Below, in pieces: positions 12,627 through 27,600 of a stretch of 64,000 nucleotides of DNA. The stretch covers positions 1-64,000 of the forward strand of contig NMRA01000238.1 of the NCBI GenBank assembly GCA_002633005.1, read 5' to 3'. Below the pieces are notes generated by a model. It saw nothing but the letters and a program-made list of their open reading frames with translations, did no database searches and was not told the origin of the DNA. This stretch comes from Phoronis australis (Eukaryota; Phoronida; Phoronidae). Numbering within the stretch: position 1 is the first letter of the stretch; the number at the start of each line of letters is the position of its first letter. The position numbers and the translations under genes are program-made.

Positions 12627-15600
12627 TTATCGGCAGGGGTCACTGCCTGCATTTGCCAACAGTGGGCAGTGGCTAGAGGAACTACACTGACAAAGGCTGA
12701 GATTACCTGGCATTACAAGGTGAGAGAAACTACACTGACAAAGGCTGAGATTACCTGGCATTACAAGGTGAGAGAAACTACACTGACAAAGGCTGAGATT
12801 ACCTGGCATTACAAGGAGAGAGAAACTACACTGACAAAGGCCGAGATTACCTGGCATCACAAGGAGAGAGAAACTACACCGGCAGGCTCCTGATGCATTT
12901 CTTGCTTCAACCTCATATTCTCCAGAATCACTCTTGACCGCCTCTGCTATTTTTAATCTGTAAACATTTCCGTCCTGGCTAAAACTAACTCGACCACTGT
13001 CCTGCAGCTCCTGGCTCCCTTTAAACCAACACACTAAAGAGAGAAATTATTTGTAAAACATAAATAATTGATGAACAACTAACATACTAACTGTATAGGG
13101 ACATGCTGGATAATATCTAAGATTAAGCCAAATGTTTTTTTAAGTGCATGAAGACATGATCTTCTTTTCAGCAGCATTTCCATTATTATTACATAATATT
13201 ACATAAAGATTATGTTGGACCATGCATGTGTATTTAAACAAATATCTATAAAACTATAGACATTAACTTTGAATTCAAAGTAGACTTCAATTTTTAACTT
13301 CATAACAATCCGTCAGGAATAGGGTCACAGCATGAATTTTTAGTAAAATTCAGCAAAAAGAAATGTACGTTCACAGCAAAACAATGGCATCCATAACTTG
13401 ACCAAATTTCACTTGATATGAATGTTCAGTCGAGCTGAAATCTCAAAAATATTATTCACTTTACAGATCTGCATAATGATGCTAAAACTCCTATTCTTTG
13501 GTAGACACTCGTGCTAAAGCTTAACATTTTAAAGACAATTCCTAACAGTGTTCTGGAGTGAAGTGTATGTTAAAGTTTCATATGAATCTTAGCAGCAATT
13601 TCTGAGACATTCCGGTATAGCGAAACTTGAACATTGTTCTAGGATCTCATGCAACCTTAACATGTGCGCACCCGTCCAGGGGAAGGGGGGGCCAGGAGGT
13701 TGGGGGCGTCCTCAGTGAGCCCACCCCCCATTTAGCGAAGTGGGGGAAAAGGTCTGCCTCAGAAAAACAATAACTCTGAAAAAATGTAGAAAACTAGACA
13801 AAAGTCCACAAAAAAGTCAAGAACTACCAAAATTCGGCGAATGCACAATTCATACTTCTGCGGAACATACCCCATGAATCTTAGTAAAAGGTCCACATTC
13901 TCAAAAATTTAAGCGCCCACTTTTAGGCTGAGTGCATGCATGCTTAATGTACAACATCTGAGGTATTCAACATATTGAAAACACTGATCAATGTGCAGTG
14001 CATCACCTTTCCACTTAAATTACCTTGAGGATAACAAACAAAAACGACAACTATTACACTAGGATGGACAAGAAAACAAGTTATATCTCAGACCAATCCA
14101 GACTACACAAGCTGTGCCAAGAAGGGCTGACCACACACGATATTACATACAACAAGCATGCATCCAGTATTTAAACCTTTCACTGATGATAAAATCCAAA
14201 AATGAAAACAATATCAACCAAACATGATGGAGGAGGTACTGACCTTCTTCAGCGCCCTCTAGTTGACACGAGAAGGTGGCCATGCTTCCTTCCTTTATGT
14301 TTTGTGAGACAGGAAACGTTACCACTGCTGGACCACTGTCTGGCTCATCAGATACTAAAAACAGATCAAATTGACATAGTGGAGAAGCTGATATTAGTAC
14401 TGTTGAAGAGTGACAAAGTAAATCTGTATACCACTTTTTGGCCTATGTCACAGATTTTACATAGCAACAATTCCCAGAGCCCTAAAATATCAAGAAAATA
14501 CATCATGTACAATTATATGTAGTTAATTTGTCACAATGACAGGAAAACCTCCCAATCAGTTGAGTACCCTTTGCCAGGTGCATTTGTATTCAATGAATGC
14601 TAGTAACTAGCAAAGCCTGTTTATACACAGATTTTCGACATCTTGAGGTTCATTTTCCACTACAGTGCGCAAAACAAAAAAACATTATCCTTAGACAAGA
14701 AGATATTAAATTGTTCAGAAGCACTCCTGTTTTTTAATCTAACTCAACTTCATTACCGCTGCAGTCATGAAAAAATGTTTGTGTTTTTTGGCAGTAACTG
14801 AAGCCTGAAGTCATATTAACTTACTTTTTTTCTTGACCATATATAATTCAATACATTTTGTACATTTTTGTCATGTGTTGCCAAATTGTTTATGTTAATT
14901 GTACTCGTCAATAACAGATATTTATTCAAAGAAAAAAACCCCGTGGATTTGAAGTCAGAGCATTTTAAATCTTCTGAGGTAAATATTGTTCTGCTCCATG
15001 TGATGTATGTCAAGTCGTGCCATTAACAATGCCTTTTCGTTTGCTGCCTGTGAACTACCTCAGCCTACAGTGTCCTTGAGGTCAGTCATCTTACAGTGGC
15101 ACAAATGAAATTTATGCGGCCTGATTTGAAAGTTGCATCAATTGTAAAGCATTTCATATTTGTTTTCTAAAACTTGACACTGAAGTGCCAATAAAGTACA
15201 ACATGGTGTTTACGAAGTTGTATCTTTTTAACGAACCAGATATTTTCCATGACATAAAAGTTCTATGTGACTTAGAAAACTGACATTTTGTAAAATTAAA
15301 AATATTCAAGTATCCCACAGGAAACTAGGTCGCAAGCTAGTTGTAAAGATATCGGTAGATTGACGTAGGTTGACATATCTATTGCTCACTTAGATTTTCT
15401 ATCTCATTAATGGTAAGCATTTATCAGTAACCGGCTGATGTGCACCCAAAGTACGATATCCGTGAGACCTGCATTGTTATTATCCAACAAAGACGCAACA
15501 AAGGAAAACAATGGTAGCGTCCCATAGGCGATAACCCAGCGCATAGATCTCGCGAGTAAAATAATAGCTTGCAACCTCCATACGACATCATTTGGCATAG

Positions 15601-18600
15601 GATGTAGAGCAGCAATTAAAATATCGACCATTACGTATCTATAAATGATTAAAATTGAACCCCCATCTTTGAACACTCACTCAACCAAAACCAATCCAGT
15701 TATTAAGCAGATGTTGAGAGTCATTCTTCTACTTATCTACACACGTATTCAGCAACTTTTTGCAGCACAGAAATTTATTTTTTCCCATACTTTTTTCAAT
15801 AGCACACTTTAGTGGAGATTGAGCCTTGAACTATAGATTAGCACATGACTTTCGTACAATCCTTCATAACTTTAGCACATTATTTATTTATTAAAACTAC
15901 TTTTAATTGGAACTTGCACGCTTATCTCTGCAATTACTTGGTCAAATTAGTTAGAAACACAACACATAGCGACGGCATGGATATGAAGTACGTTGAAAAT
16001 TGCCACGTGGTTTAAGAACAAATTTTGTGTTGAAAATGATCCCCCGTAAATCACTCATTACAACCGTATCCAGTAAGTATCGTGACGTAGTGTTTGGGAA
16101 TAACACTGCATGATGCAGGCCATGTGAGCCCCCAAGGTATGTCAATAGTGCAAAGGTCACCTATTCGGAGAATCTTTTGTTTTCACATTACAAGTTGACA
16201 CTGCAGTTTGTTTAGCGTAGATAATGTTCAAATAGCATTGTCATTTAGCTACATTACCATAGTAAGGAGCATGTAAATTCATCTTTAAAGACAGGGTAAC
16301 TGCTTTACTGAATCCACCGATTCCCAAGTAGGCCCAGTCGGAAATAGTAGCATAACGTTAATACACAAAGACAATGTGTACAATTTAATTACAAAGAGTG
16401 TTAAAATAAATAAAGTACTGCACATAACATATGACGTAAATAAATAAGTTATCAAGAAGATGCCAAGTATTCATGGAAATTTCAACACATGCTAAGTGGA
16501 TTAATAACAAAAATGTCTTGTCACTACCTTTAACAATAACTGTGCAACTGGACACCGCTTCTCCGACAGCATTGAATGCTTCACAGCTGTACACTCCGGC
16601 ATCTTCAGGGAACACTTCAGCTAGGCTCAGCCTATATACATCCCCGTCATTTTCGTATCTGAACTCATCTGAATGCTTGATTTCTTTGCCGTTGTGTAAC
16701 CAGACAACCTCAGGAGCTGGTTCGCCTGCAAGAGAAATCTCTGTGTCAGCACAGTTTCACAATGTAAGCATTTTTACAAATTTGCAAATTTTAAACTTTT
16801 TGAGACAACCAATGGATGGAAAATATTCAATCAGTTAAGAGTGTTTATTATATTTCAGTCCAACCATTCTTTAATCATTAGGCAAATTTTATACAAACAA
16901 GATTTACATGCAAGTGGACAAGAAAGCGCGCACTGTTCGCTCCAGAGTATCCAGCAAACTCCTCAGCACATCAAAGGCTTCATGGCACCATCACAGATTG
17001 AAGTGAGCTAATTGTCAATAATGAGCCTGGCTGAATGTGTATTGAATGAAGATAATTGCAGTCACAAACCAAAGACCACAATCACTGTTTTTAAAATTAA
17101 AAAGTAAACATTGAACATCTTCCGATGTTTAAATTTACAACATAATAAGAGAAATTAGCGAATAGGTAACCTTCAGCAGTGCAGGTAACTCGTGCGGATT
17201 AATTTGTGAATTGATTAGGACAGGTAAGTCACAGTCAGGTTTAAGCTCACTTAGACGTTGAAGTAACAAAACCTCAACTGTTGGCGTAGGAGTTGCCTCC
17301 TGTTTAAAAATGTTTTTTGAAAGTGCTGTTTTGAATTAGCTTTCAGTGGAACACCACTGATCGGACACCTCACTAGTTTTCATACTGTCATTTCTTATCA
17401 CAACATAATTGTTGCACAAACTAAGAAGCACAAAAAACATTCAATTACAAATGATTCCCTTTATTTCAAAGTAATTATTTACCCGAGATGCGACAGTCAA
17501 GGGTTAGCGGATCTCCATCATTGGCTATCTTTCCAGAAAGATGGCTTTTGAAAGTGGGTGCTATCTCGGTGCTGGTAACTGCAGCTACAACGCCTACAGG
17601 AGACAAAGCAAAGTAGATATTGAGAAAGCACACAAAAATCAGTTCATTAATAACACTTTCCTCTTAAAAGGATACCAAACCTGGTTTTGGCCTATTAACA
17701 GATACCGGCTAAAAACGACTTTCCCATTCAATTCTCTGAAACAAAGTAATCCTCGACAACCTTTTAAAGTTCGGAGGAAAATTTCAAAATTCCTTACGAC
17801 ATCTACTAAACGGGCCAACGTGACCTACCTTTTTAGTGAATAACAAGGCAACTGGTGGAAAAGACCACCCACCAAGGACCACAATACCTAATTTGTGAGG
17901 CAGAGTGTATGAGGTTTTAGTCGATTCCTTCCTTTAACTTTCAAGGTTGACGCCAGTGATGCACTAGCAGGTGACAGAACGAGGATTGGTTGAAATCAAA
18001 ACAGGGTTTAGTATCCTTTTAATAAAAAAATTCACCCAAATAATGCCTTCTTTCTCAACAAATCAGCAAAATATTTGAGATTACGCAAAAGAACTGTTGA
18101 CGTTCTCAATCTAGTGATATCTTTTACTGTTGAAACTATGTCTTAATCTTTAACCAGACTATAGTTTAGAGTTCAAAAGTCTTAACTCTTCACATGTTTC
18201 AATTTGTTCACAACACAAACTTAGCGTCTCACTCTTTACTTTCACGTCACTTCAATGCAAGGCAGGATTCATGGGTGTCTTAGATCTTCAATGACCAACT
18301 TACCCAATTTTACCTGCAACCATTTTCTACAGACACGTTTCACATCAAAGGAAGCTGATTTTCCATTGATACACCTGCCCACTTCCGTGATTTTTAAAAC
18401 CCTTTTGCACTTCAAAGCAATTGGATTCTCAATTGGCAAACATGTCTAACGCACACACATTTTATTACCGAATGGTAAACTCACTTTTGACTTGAAGAGA
18501 GGCAGTAGACTTAGCCGTTCCAGCTGAGTTGGACGCTTGACACGTGTATTCACCAGAGTCTTCAGCCAACACCTCATCAATAGTCAATGTGCAAACACCA

Positions 18601-21600
18601 CGTCGACAAGTAGTCTTCACCAAGGGATCCCAATCAATATTCTAAAAGTTGGCCATTAGAGAAATTGACATTTCGTTAGTTACTGAGTAATTAAGGTTTG
18701 AAAAGTTTCAATCCACATTAAAAATGAATGGGAACATTGACACTTAAGAAACCAGCACTTTTTTCAAAATTCAAATCATTACTAAGAAGGCTGTTTGAAA
18801 CAATGATATTGCTTCTGATTTCAATAATATTCAATAGTCTGTTTTTACCATTGCAGAATATCAATGGAATACAGTTGGCAATAAATAAGTTGGCATTAAA
18901 GCAGCTTTAAGCCCACCTTCTGTCACCAAAATCAACTTTCGAACGCTAATAAAATTGGACTCAAATTTGTCCTTAGTCAAAATGGAGGCGATTTTCTGGT
19001 TTTATAAAGAACTAACAGTTTATTACTGCTAAAGACAACAGGGTGCGCAAGTGTCACAGCGTGTCATCATTTTACTGGCACAGCATGAAAGTCAGTTTCT
19101 TGGAAGGAATGTGAATTTATATAAAAAAAATCTTCATTGGAATTGTGGTGATGATGGTGTACCTGTCCATTTCTGAACCACTGGACCTTCGGGTCAGGCT
19201 TGCCAGTGATCTTGCAAGTGAAATTCAGACACTCCCCCTCTGTGAGACTGACAGGCTCCAGATTAGTGATGAACTGGGGTGGTGCTGCCACCTCTTGTGG
19301 AGAAGATCGCCCTATGGTTTGCAAAAAGACATTCTGTTATTCAATCTGATGTGGTGATGTATGATAAAACGAAGATTAATGGCACTTACAATACTATTGA
19401 CACAATTCTTAGACATGGTAGCAGGAGTTTTAAGTGTAGACAGACTTGGAATATCAGAAATCCACATCTTGAATTTCTGAATATCTGATAAAATAAGCGA
19501 AGTAGGCGTTACTATAAGATATACACGACACTGGCAAGATTAAGACATAAGCTATGACCTACAGCAAGAAAGAACAGTGCCATGCAAGTGTAGAAAAGGG
19601 TGCAAAATATGCATCTCAAATGACCTATAGTTGAGATTAGGAGAATAGGTACATGCAGAGCAGGAAATTCATTTTAGCCTTGGTCAAGTCAAATACCCAG
19701 TCCTCTTGACATTTTCTGTTGTACTGAGCTTGAGATGAGAGATTTGATCTTACGCTAAAGCACAACACTAATAAATAATTCAAGTTCTCTGCCGAACTAC
19801 TTTAGACTTGAAACGACAAGAGTTGGCCAATTATGTGTTCATCTGACCAAACTTCAGAATGCAATACCTGTACACAATATTGTATGTACATCAGTGAACA
19901 CACTACAGCATGTGCCATGTGTACAAAATCAAAGTATCGCGACTAGTCAACATAATGTACACAATAGACAGTCTCCAAGTAGCCACCAGCACACAATGGG
20001 ACAGTCAAAATTCCTGAGTGCATCAACATTTGGGTCAATACAACACATCTAATTTACTGAAAGTAATTTCAACAGACTTAACTGTCACTTGGATGTCCAC
20101 TGTATTGAGTGGACAACTGCCTAATCAAATCAGTGATAACAGTGTTAGGTGTAGGCCCAGATTTCCCCCAAGAGTGCATCACAGAAATTTTGCTCTATGG
20201 AGTAGGTTACAGAAAATATCAGAGGTTGGTAGTTCATGAGAGACCTAATACAAGTGAGAATTCAAGTGGAACCCCCATTAACTTTGTGAACTGAAGGGCA
20301 AGTTTCAATTGCCCATTCCCTGCCAATACCATAATAGAGACCCTCCTGGCTGGGCAGTCAACAGGTACATAGTTTTAGGACAAGAGAATGTGTCATTTAA
20401 GGATTACATAGATCACTAGGGGCCCAAGCAGCTGAACTGAAATCAATTGGCTATTATGTTCATATTGGCAGTCTCCAACATCCAATTTTTACCTGTACTG
20501 TGTTCCTCATGCGGAGAACTGAAAATTGGATTGTAACACCCGAGAACCAACTGAGGGCACTATTTAAGATAAGTTTAGTCAAACTGAAGTACAGTAACAA
20601 TCAACCTGTATCAGCAATATTTGCTCATTTCAGTCATATTACAAAAGTTTCAACTGTACTTTGTACAAGTAGATTAGGTTACAGCGAACTTCAGTTCCAA
20701 TGAACAAAAGTTTTAGAAAGATTCTAGTGGAGGGTTTGCTGTTCTGCAGTTACTGTACGAAACACCATCTATCTCCATAAGCCGTCAGACAAAACAAAAT
20801 TTGTCCACAAGGGTTGGAAATCGAGAGGAGAAACTTCACAGTTCAAAGAAACCCATGGGATGCTGTGAGGAAAATTTGCATGAAAGGAGTTGTTAGCAGG
20901 GTGGAAGAAGAGTTTGGATCCAAATCACATGTGCAACATGTAAACACAAGCTTTGAATTTTGTTATGCTTACCTCAGGGATATATATCCCAACTGGAAAT
21001 GACCCGACGTGGTTACTGTTGAGGCTACTAGTGCAGACAGGGAGCACAAACGCACGTTTCCCTATCATTCATTGCAAGAAATAGTTGTGATTTTTTATTC
21101 AATACCAAGGTCTATCAACGAAGAGCACCACTCGTCCAGAGGCAAAATGTGATACAGAAAACAATAGAATGACCAGGACATTTCACATCAAAAGTATTAC
21201 TCAATTCCTTACAGACAATAGGGGTCACCGTAGCTGGGTCGTCGATGCAGAGATAAAGAAATATAAATGGCTTGAACGAGGTACAAAGTAGAGTGGACTG
21301 ATTTTCAACCTCTCACATACACGGGGTCACACACTCTTCAAATTGTCTTGCCGTTTGCCTCAAATTTGAAACATGCCAACAGGTGCCGCCGAGGCTTGAG
21401 AAAGTAAGTAGTTACTGAAGAAACGTTGCTTTCATTTCTTAAGTAAGTCCAGGAAACAATTATATTTTTTTCCTCACCATATTCAGTATACGTGATTGCA
21501 ATCAGTGTGTCTGACCCATCACCTTTAGCCTCTCTGATGAATACTTCTGGCTAAGATACCATGACCTCACGACCATTTCACTTTTCCCAGAATAGTCGCT

Positions 21601-24600
21601 AGCAATGGGCTTCCAAGCAGCAACATAAACACAATCTAGCTGCACTTCGATTCAGTTTTATTAAGAACCATGGAAACAACAAGTTTGTCATGACAGCCCA
21701 CATATAAGCTGCAGTCTGTTCCAGTACACAAGAATTATCTCAGATAACTGGGAATAAAAATACAACAAAGATAAATGTCATCAACCAACAAAACCCAAAT
21801 AAATAAATGTTGTAATAGCCTAATTGTTTTGTCTACTTAAATCATGCGAAAAGTCAAAGATTTCCGTTAATTTCTTGCAGTGTGTGAACATGAGTATTAC
21901 CAACGAACAGGAAATAACAACATAAATGGCATAGCACCACCACTAAGAACATTGATACAATGTAATACACAACCACTGATACTTCTGTGTCTATAACAGG
22001 TTGTGATAACTTTCTAAATACTGTAATATTGACCAAGCTAGTCGTGGAATATCACTTTTCATAAAACCTGCCCGGACGTTAGAGGTTGCTCAGTGTTAGC
22101 CATCTGACCAATCAGACGTCACATAGAAATTAAAAACCCCAACTACAATGCGAGCAGAAACCAGGACATGAATGTATGCGAAAACATGCTTATCTAATGA
22201 GACATGGAAAAATCGGAGCTAAAAGTTACCAGTGTTTTTTGTAATAAAGTAAATATCGACCGATCCCTCGGGCATATAAGGTCATATCACTCTCAGGATC
22301 AGTTGATTATTGTATAATACCATACAAATACCCAAATCCCGATCAAAAACGGACATGCCAAAATGGATCGGTATTACCATAGAAAAATTCTGCGAATTAC
22401 ATTCAGTTTTGCGCATTTTTGACGGTCATGTTTTGAGAACATGACACACACATACAAAACTGTGGTCATAACATGGATAGTGAAAAAGTATGAATATCCA
22501 TCACTCATACTCCCCATCAGTTCTAACAGCTCAAAATCAAATGAACATTTTTATCCAAAATAAGAGATATCCAAGTCACTTATTCAGATGACCAAGACAA
22601 ATAAAGCATATGTTAAAATAAGAAGACAACAAATCAGTCGTCAAATGTATGACATCTCGACAAAAGGACCTCATTTACAAATCCACTGGTAAAAAACAAA
22701 ATGTTTACCAAACACAATGACCTCAGATCAAAATTACCAATTAGCAATACGCTCTACATAGAGTGTGTGGGCATGCTCAGTGACAAAAATACAAAGCAGT
22801 AACGGACAAAATGTATAGTCGTGCAGTAATATAACAGTTTATAGTGTAACTGACGCAGCCTGCAAATTTACCATGCTCATTCGCATAAACTCTTCATGAG
22901 AGCAACGTCTGAAAAGAAGTTCTGTTTTCCAAACTACAACATGTCCACATGCGTAGATAACAGAGAAGCAAGCTACTGCTGTCTCGCTTTATCTAGTTCT
23001 GTCTCAGCAACTGTTAGATAAAATGAAAGACTATACACTACAGCGTGTGCATGATGGTTCCAACATCAGATCAGATTTCCCCGATGATGCAAGTTTGTAA
23101 ATATTGACTAAATGGCACAACACTGCCTCTCAATACCACTAGTGACATCTAGACAGCAGAGTATGAAGTTATACTATTGATATCATTTCTCAGACTTGTC
23201 CAGGGCGTAAAAACATCAACCATCTTGTCACTTCTATTTTATTAGCGCACTGATACTCAAGCCATGCAACAGCACATTTGTTTTTCTGGCATTGCATTTA
23301 AAATAGACGCAGAGCCAAAGACACGCATATCAAGCAGATGTTGTGGCCTATCTTGTGGTAGTACTTAAGGCTAGCATACTAAATAAACAACAAGAACACG
23401 TAATGTCTCTACAAGCAAAGCAAGCAGATCTAAAATTCTTTGAGTGTGGTGCTACTCTGTACTGATGATTTAACTACGCGGCGAGAGCTGCCAGAAGACG
23501 AAGAAGACATTGTCGTACTTTCCATTCGTCGGCTAGTTCTTGTGGATGACGATGATTCATAGACATCAGCGCCACCTCTTGTTGAGCGGCTGGTGCGAGA
23601 TTCTGTGACTGAGCTGTAAGATGAATCACCAGCTCCTGTGCCACCCCTCCTGTTGGAACTGCTGCTATAGCTGCTTGTAGTGGTGGAGGCTCCGCCTCTC
23701 AGCTTCCGTTTCCATGGTTTCTCTGAAAGATTGACAGATTGTTAGAACTCGAAGAAGGGTTGGTAGCAACACACTGATTATAAGTATAAATATCAACCTG
23801 AAATCAATCAAGTATTGTCAGAGAAACAACTGACAGAGCCATGAGATTAGTTGCAAAACACAAACATTTCTGTAGGACCCTACAAAATTCCAAATTTGGC
23901 TAACTTTGAATCATCTCAAGAACGGTTTATCATAATCACACAACACTTACAGACACTATGCTTGATGCGCTGTTCTCTGAAACATTGTTATGTTTTTAAA
24001 ATGTTTGCATTAAACAAAAAGAAAATGATGATTTAGAAAACTTTAACGGCATTTTTGAAATTTTATCATTTATATAAAACATATCAAATTAAATTCGTTC
24101 ATGTTGTTTTGCTGCCATGTAATATACCTTTCTTTTTGCTTCACCTAATAATAAAACGACACGGCATGACTCAATTAATGGCAAAGTGGTAAAAAGTCAA
24201 AAATTAAATTCTATAGGCTTTCTGCTATTAAAAATGTATATTTTTCAGAGTTAAACATCTATGATTTTAATTTAGATATTCTGCTAAATTCCCAGACTTA
24301 TCAATATGGTAACGCACAACCTTAAGATTACGAAACATAAATCAAACCATTAACAGTTTATTGTAACATATTTAAGCAGGGTCATCATAATTACTTTACA
24401 ACTCACCGTTAACATTATTATTATCTTACAACTCACCGTTAAGTTTACCATTACTTCATTACTCGTCGTCAACAATCATAACTTTATAACTCACCATCAA
24501 CATTATCATTATTTATAACTCACAATTACAACTCACCATTGACCTCGACTGTGCAGACACATTCGATAGAGCCCTTGGAGTTGGTGGCGACACACTTGTA

Positions 24601-27600
24601 TTTCCCAGCATCCTCCACCTCAGCACCAATCACTTCTAGTGAGGCCACGCGGTGTGTAAAGCTGCACTTGTGATGATTACTGGCAGTTACATCACGGCCA
24701 TTATGGAACCACTTGATCTGCAGACAAAACAAGAGTGAAAATGTTCCAGGTTATATTTACGGTAGTACACACACAAACTATAACAAATATAGAATACCCC
24801 ACTAATAGAAACTCCACTGGCACCAACAACGCGACTGCCCACTGGCATTAATGACCCAATTGTCCATTGGCACCAAATCCAATTGCCCTCAAGTTAACAA
24901 GGGTACATTCTTCACTTCCTAGTAAAAGACATTCCAATGGTCTATTGTGCTATGTTCATTGATAAGGAAACAAACTTTCATAGCCGCCCTCTATTGAAAA
25001 ATAACCGTTAGACCACACACTAATATGAAATTCATTTCAAACTGTGATGTCTGGGTCAGGGAAGAACCTAGACTGCATGGTTGCTCGACACTGATCTCAA
25101 AAGTTTAGTCTGACCCGGGTGGTCAGTTTACCTGGGAAGCATGGTCTTGGTCAACCATTAACTACCAGTTCTTCTCAAGTCAGAAGTCACTTGAAATTTC
25201 AGCAAGTTCAAACCACTGTCTTTTCAGTGGAATGGTTCATAGCAGGTTGAATTCCAAGATCCTATTGTGACGTACCTCAGGTGGTGGACTGCACTCAATT
25301 GTACAGGTCAACTTGAAGTCCTGACCCTCCTGGATAAAGCGCGAGCGCAGGGGGAAGGTGAAGTCTGGTAGGCATGGGGGTGGAGGTACATAGTCCTCTA
25401 CCTCGGGAAGGGCACGTCTGCAGAAAGACAAGATGGAGATCCATCACACACCGTGTCAAGTCTATCTCCGATATCACCAAAAGGATAAAATCTTAACAAA
25501 CTAATTTACTATTGAGTAAGATTGTTTTTGTAGCTGCAGGACAGGAGCAACATATTGCTGTAAGTTGATAGAAACAAGAGATGACAAGTTCACGTTTTCA
25601 CAGCAATTATGGCTCACAATAAAATTGTCAATTTGGATCTACGTATTGTCAGACTTCACTTGGAACACCAATATGACTAGCTCTGATACAGGAGCATTTG
25701 ATTAAAAAATGAGTGGATAACTTGTAACATGTTTCAAACTAAATCAAACTAAAATGTTTGTGTCAATATTTATAAAATATCTAGAACACACTCTACAGGG
25801 CACTTATACATATATCTTATCTTATACATAAATCATATACAGAGTGTCGAAAAAATGTAGTCAATCATCAGTGAATCACTTGGCAATAACTGCACCATTC
25901 TTTGGCTTAGGAACAAGATTCCTAGCTTCAAAAACCAGGTGACCAAAATACATACATTATCTTTAAAATAGTCCTTCCAGTTCATTCAGACTTTTAAGTT
26001 TCCAAAAGTATTGCGCAATATATTTTTGTTCTCCAAAGCCCAGTTGTTTGTTTGTCACTTAGCTCACACGACAGCTTTGACTCACAGAGAGGTTTAACCT
26101 TACAGTAGGCTACGGGAACTCCCAGCTTTGTATTACAGTGTGAGTACATTTTGGGACACCCTGTATACTTGTAATTCACAATGACCATGCTCAAAATCAC
26201 AAACATTTAGCAAACTGACTGCTTTTAGGCATCTAACATATTTTCAGAAAATTGAACATGAGAGCAATGCAGAGCGCTGATATGCACCCACCACTGCAAA
26301 CAATAAAGAATTATTTTGACAATAGTCAGATCCATCTGAAAAGCCACAAATGCGTTCTACTCTTTAAGAACACAGGTCAGACTTCATGAAGATCCATCAA
26401 AGAACTGAGTAGATATCAATGTACACGCAATGGCAATTTGCAGTAAGGGGCTTCACAAAAATCTGATAAATCCAATAAACACCAGCTATGAACACACATT
26501 AGAAATTCGGCCCATTTCATGGCATCTTGTACTTTGTCAACAGATTTATACAAGAGCCACTGTTGTCAAGACGCCTGTTTATCAAGAGCCCTGATCTCAC
26601 GTCCTACTGAATGGAGCAGACCAATACCCGCATTAGTGATGACTTCATGGCAATAAAACGTTGGACTAAAATGAATTTATATATCACGGACTAAAACTGA
26701 TTTTTCAAAATATTTGGTTTCTGACCTTGACTTCCTCATGAAAAGTTAGGTTAGGACCATTTTTACCAAAATAAAATCTAAAATGGATGTGTCAATTTTC
26801 AGTTCTGTGGTACCAGTTGTAGTAACTCTTTGAACTGCAATAAATAATTGGCGAGTCGCAACGCTGGACAAAAAAATATGAGAATGCTTACCAATAGACT
26901 AGTTCAAAATCTGACAACCGCCATCAACTGGAGTTGAATATTTTTTTGTAAGATACAGCCGGGTTTCACGAAGATTCATCTAAGACATTGGTAGATGTTG
27001 AAGGAAACACAAAGAAAACTCAAATAGTAACAAGAAGCAGCACACAAGTCAGATAAGATCAAAAACAACACCTGCCTTTATCACACAAGCCAAACTTCAT
27101 GAAGATCTATCAAGAAGTTTTGAAATATTGAGACAGGATGATAAAAAAATTGCCACTATGGGGCACCAAAGTAGTTGAATCTCTGAAAAAAACAGTGTCA
27201 GCCAAGGTATACACCATAGGATCAAATATCCCAGATTTCAAAAAGATCCACCAAAGAAGTAGGAGAAACTTATTTGTCAAATTTGACAAAGGTCTATCAA
27301 TGAACTTGGTAGATATTGAGGCATATGCAAAGAAAACAAACTGCCAAAGAGGGAAGCCAATAATGCTGGCACCTTACAAACTACATAATTCTGCAATCAA
27401 GTTTCAGCAAAATTAGTCGAGACAATCTGCCTTAAGTTGAAAGAAAAGACATGTTCTGCATCGATTTTTGAGATAATCGATGGACAAGCAAAACAACGAC
27501 GGACAGAGCTACTATGCAAAGGATCCTGTCTATATGCAGCCACAAAGTATTTTGGGGATGCATAAAAACAACAACTGAGTATGAGTAGTATAACAGAGAG

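Noticed and set aside
27138-27416. 92-codon plus-strand frame
   Set aside because: No recognisable domain, lies upstream of the BEL/Pao remnant without clear link.
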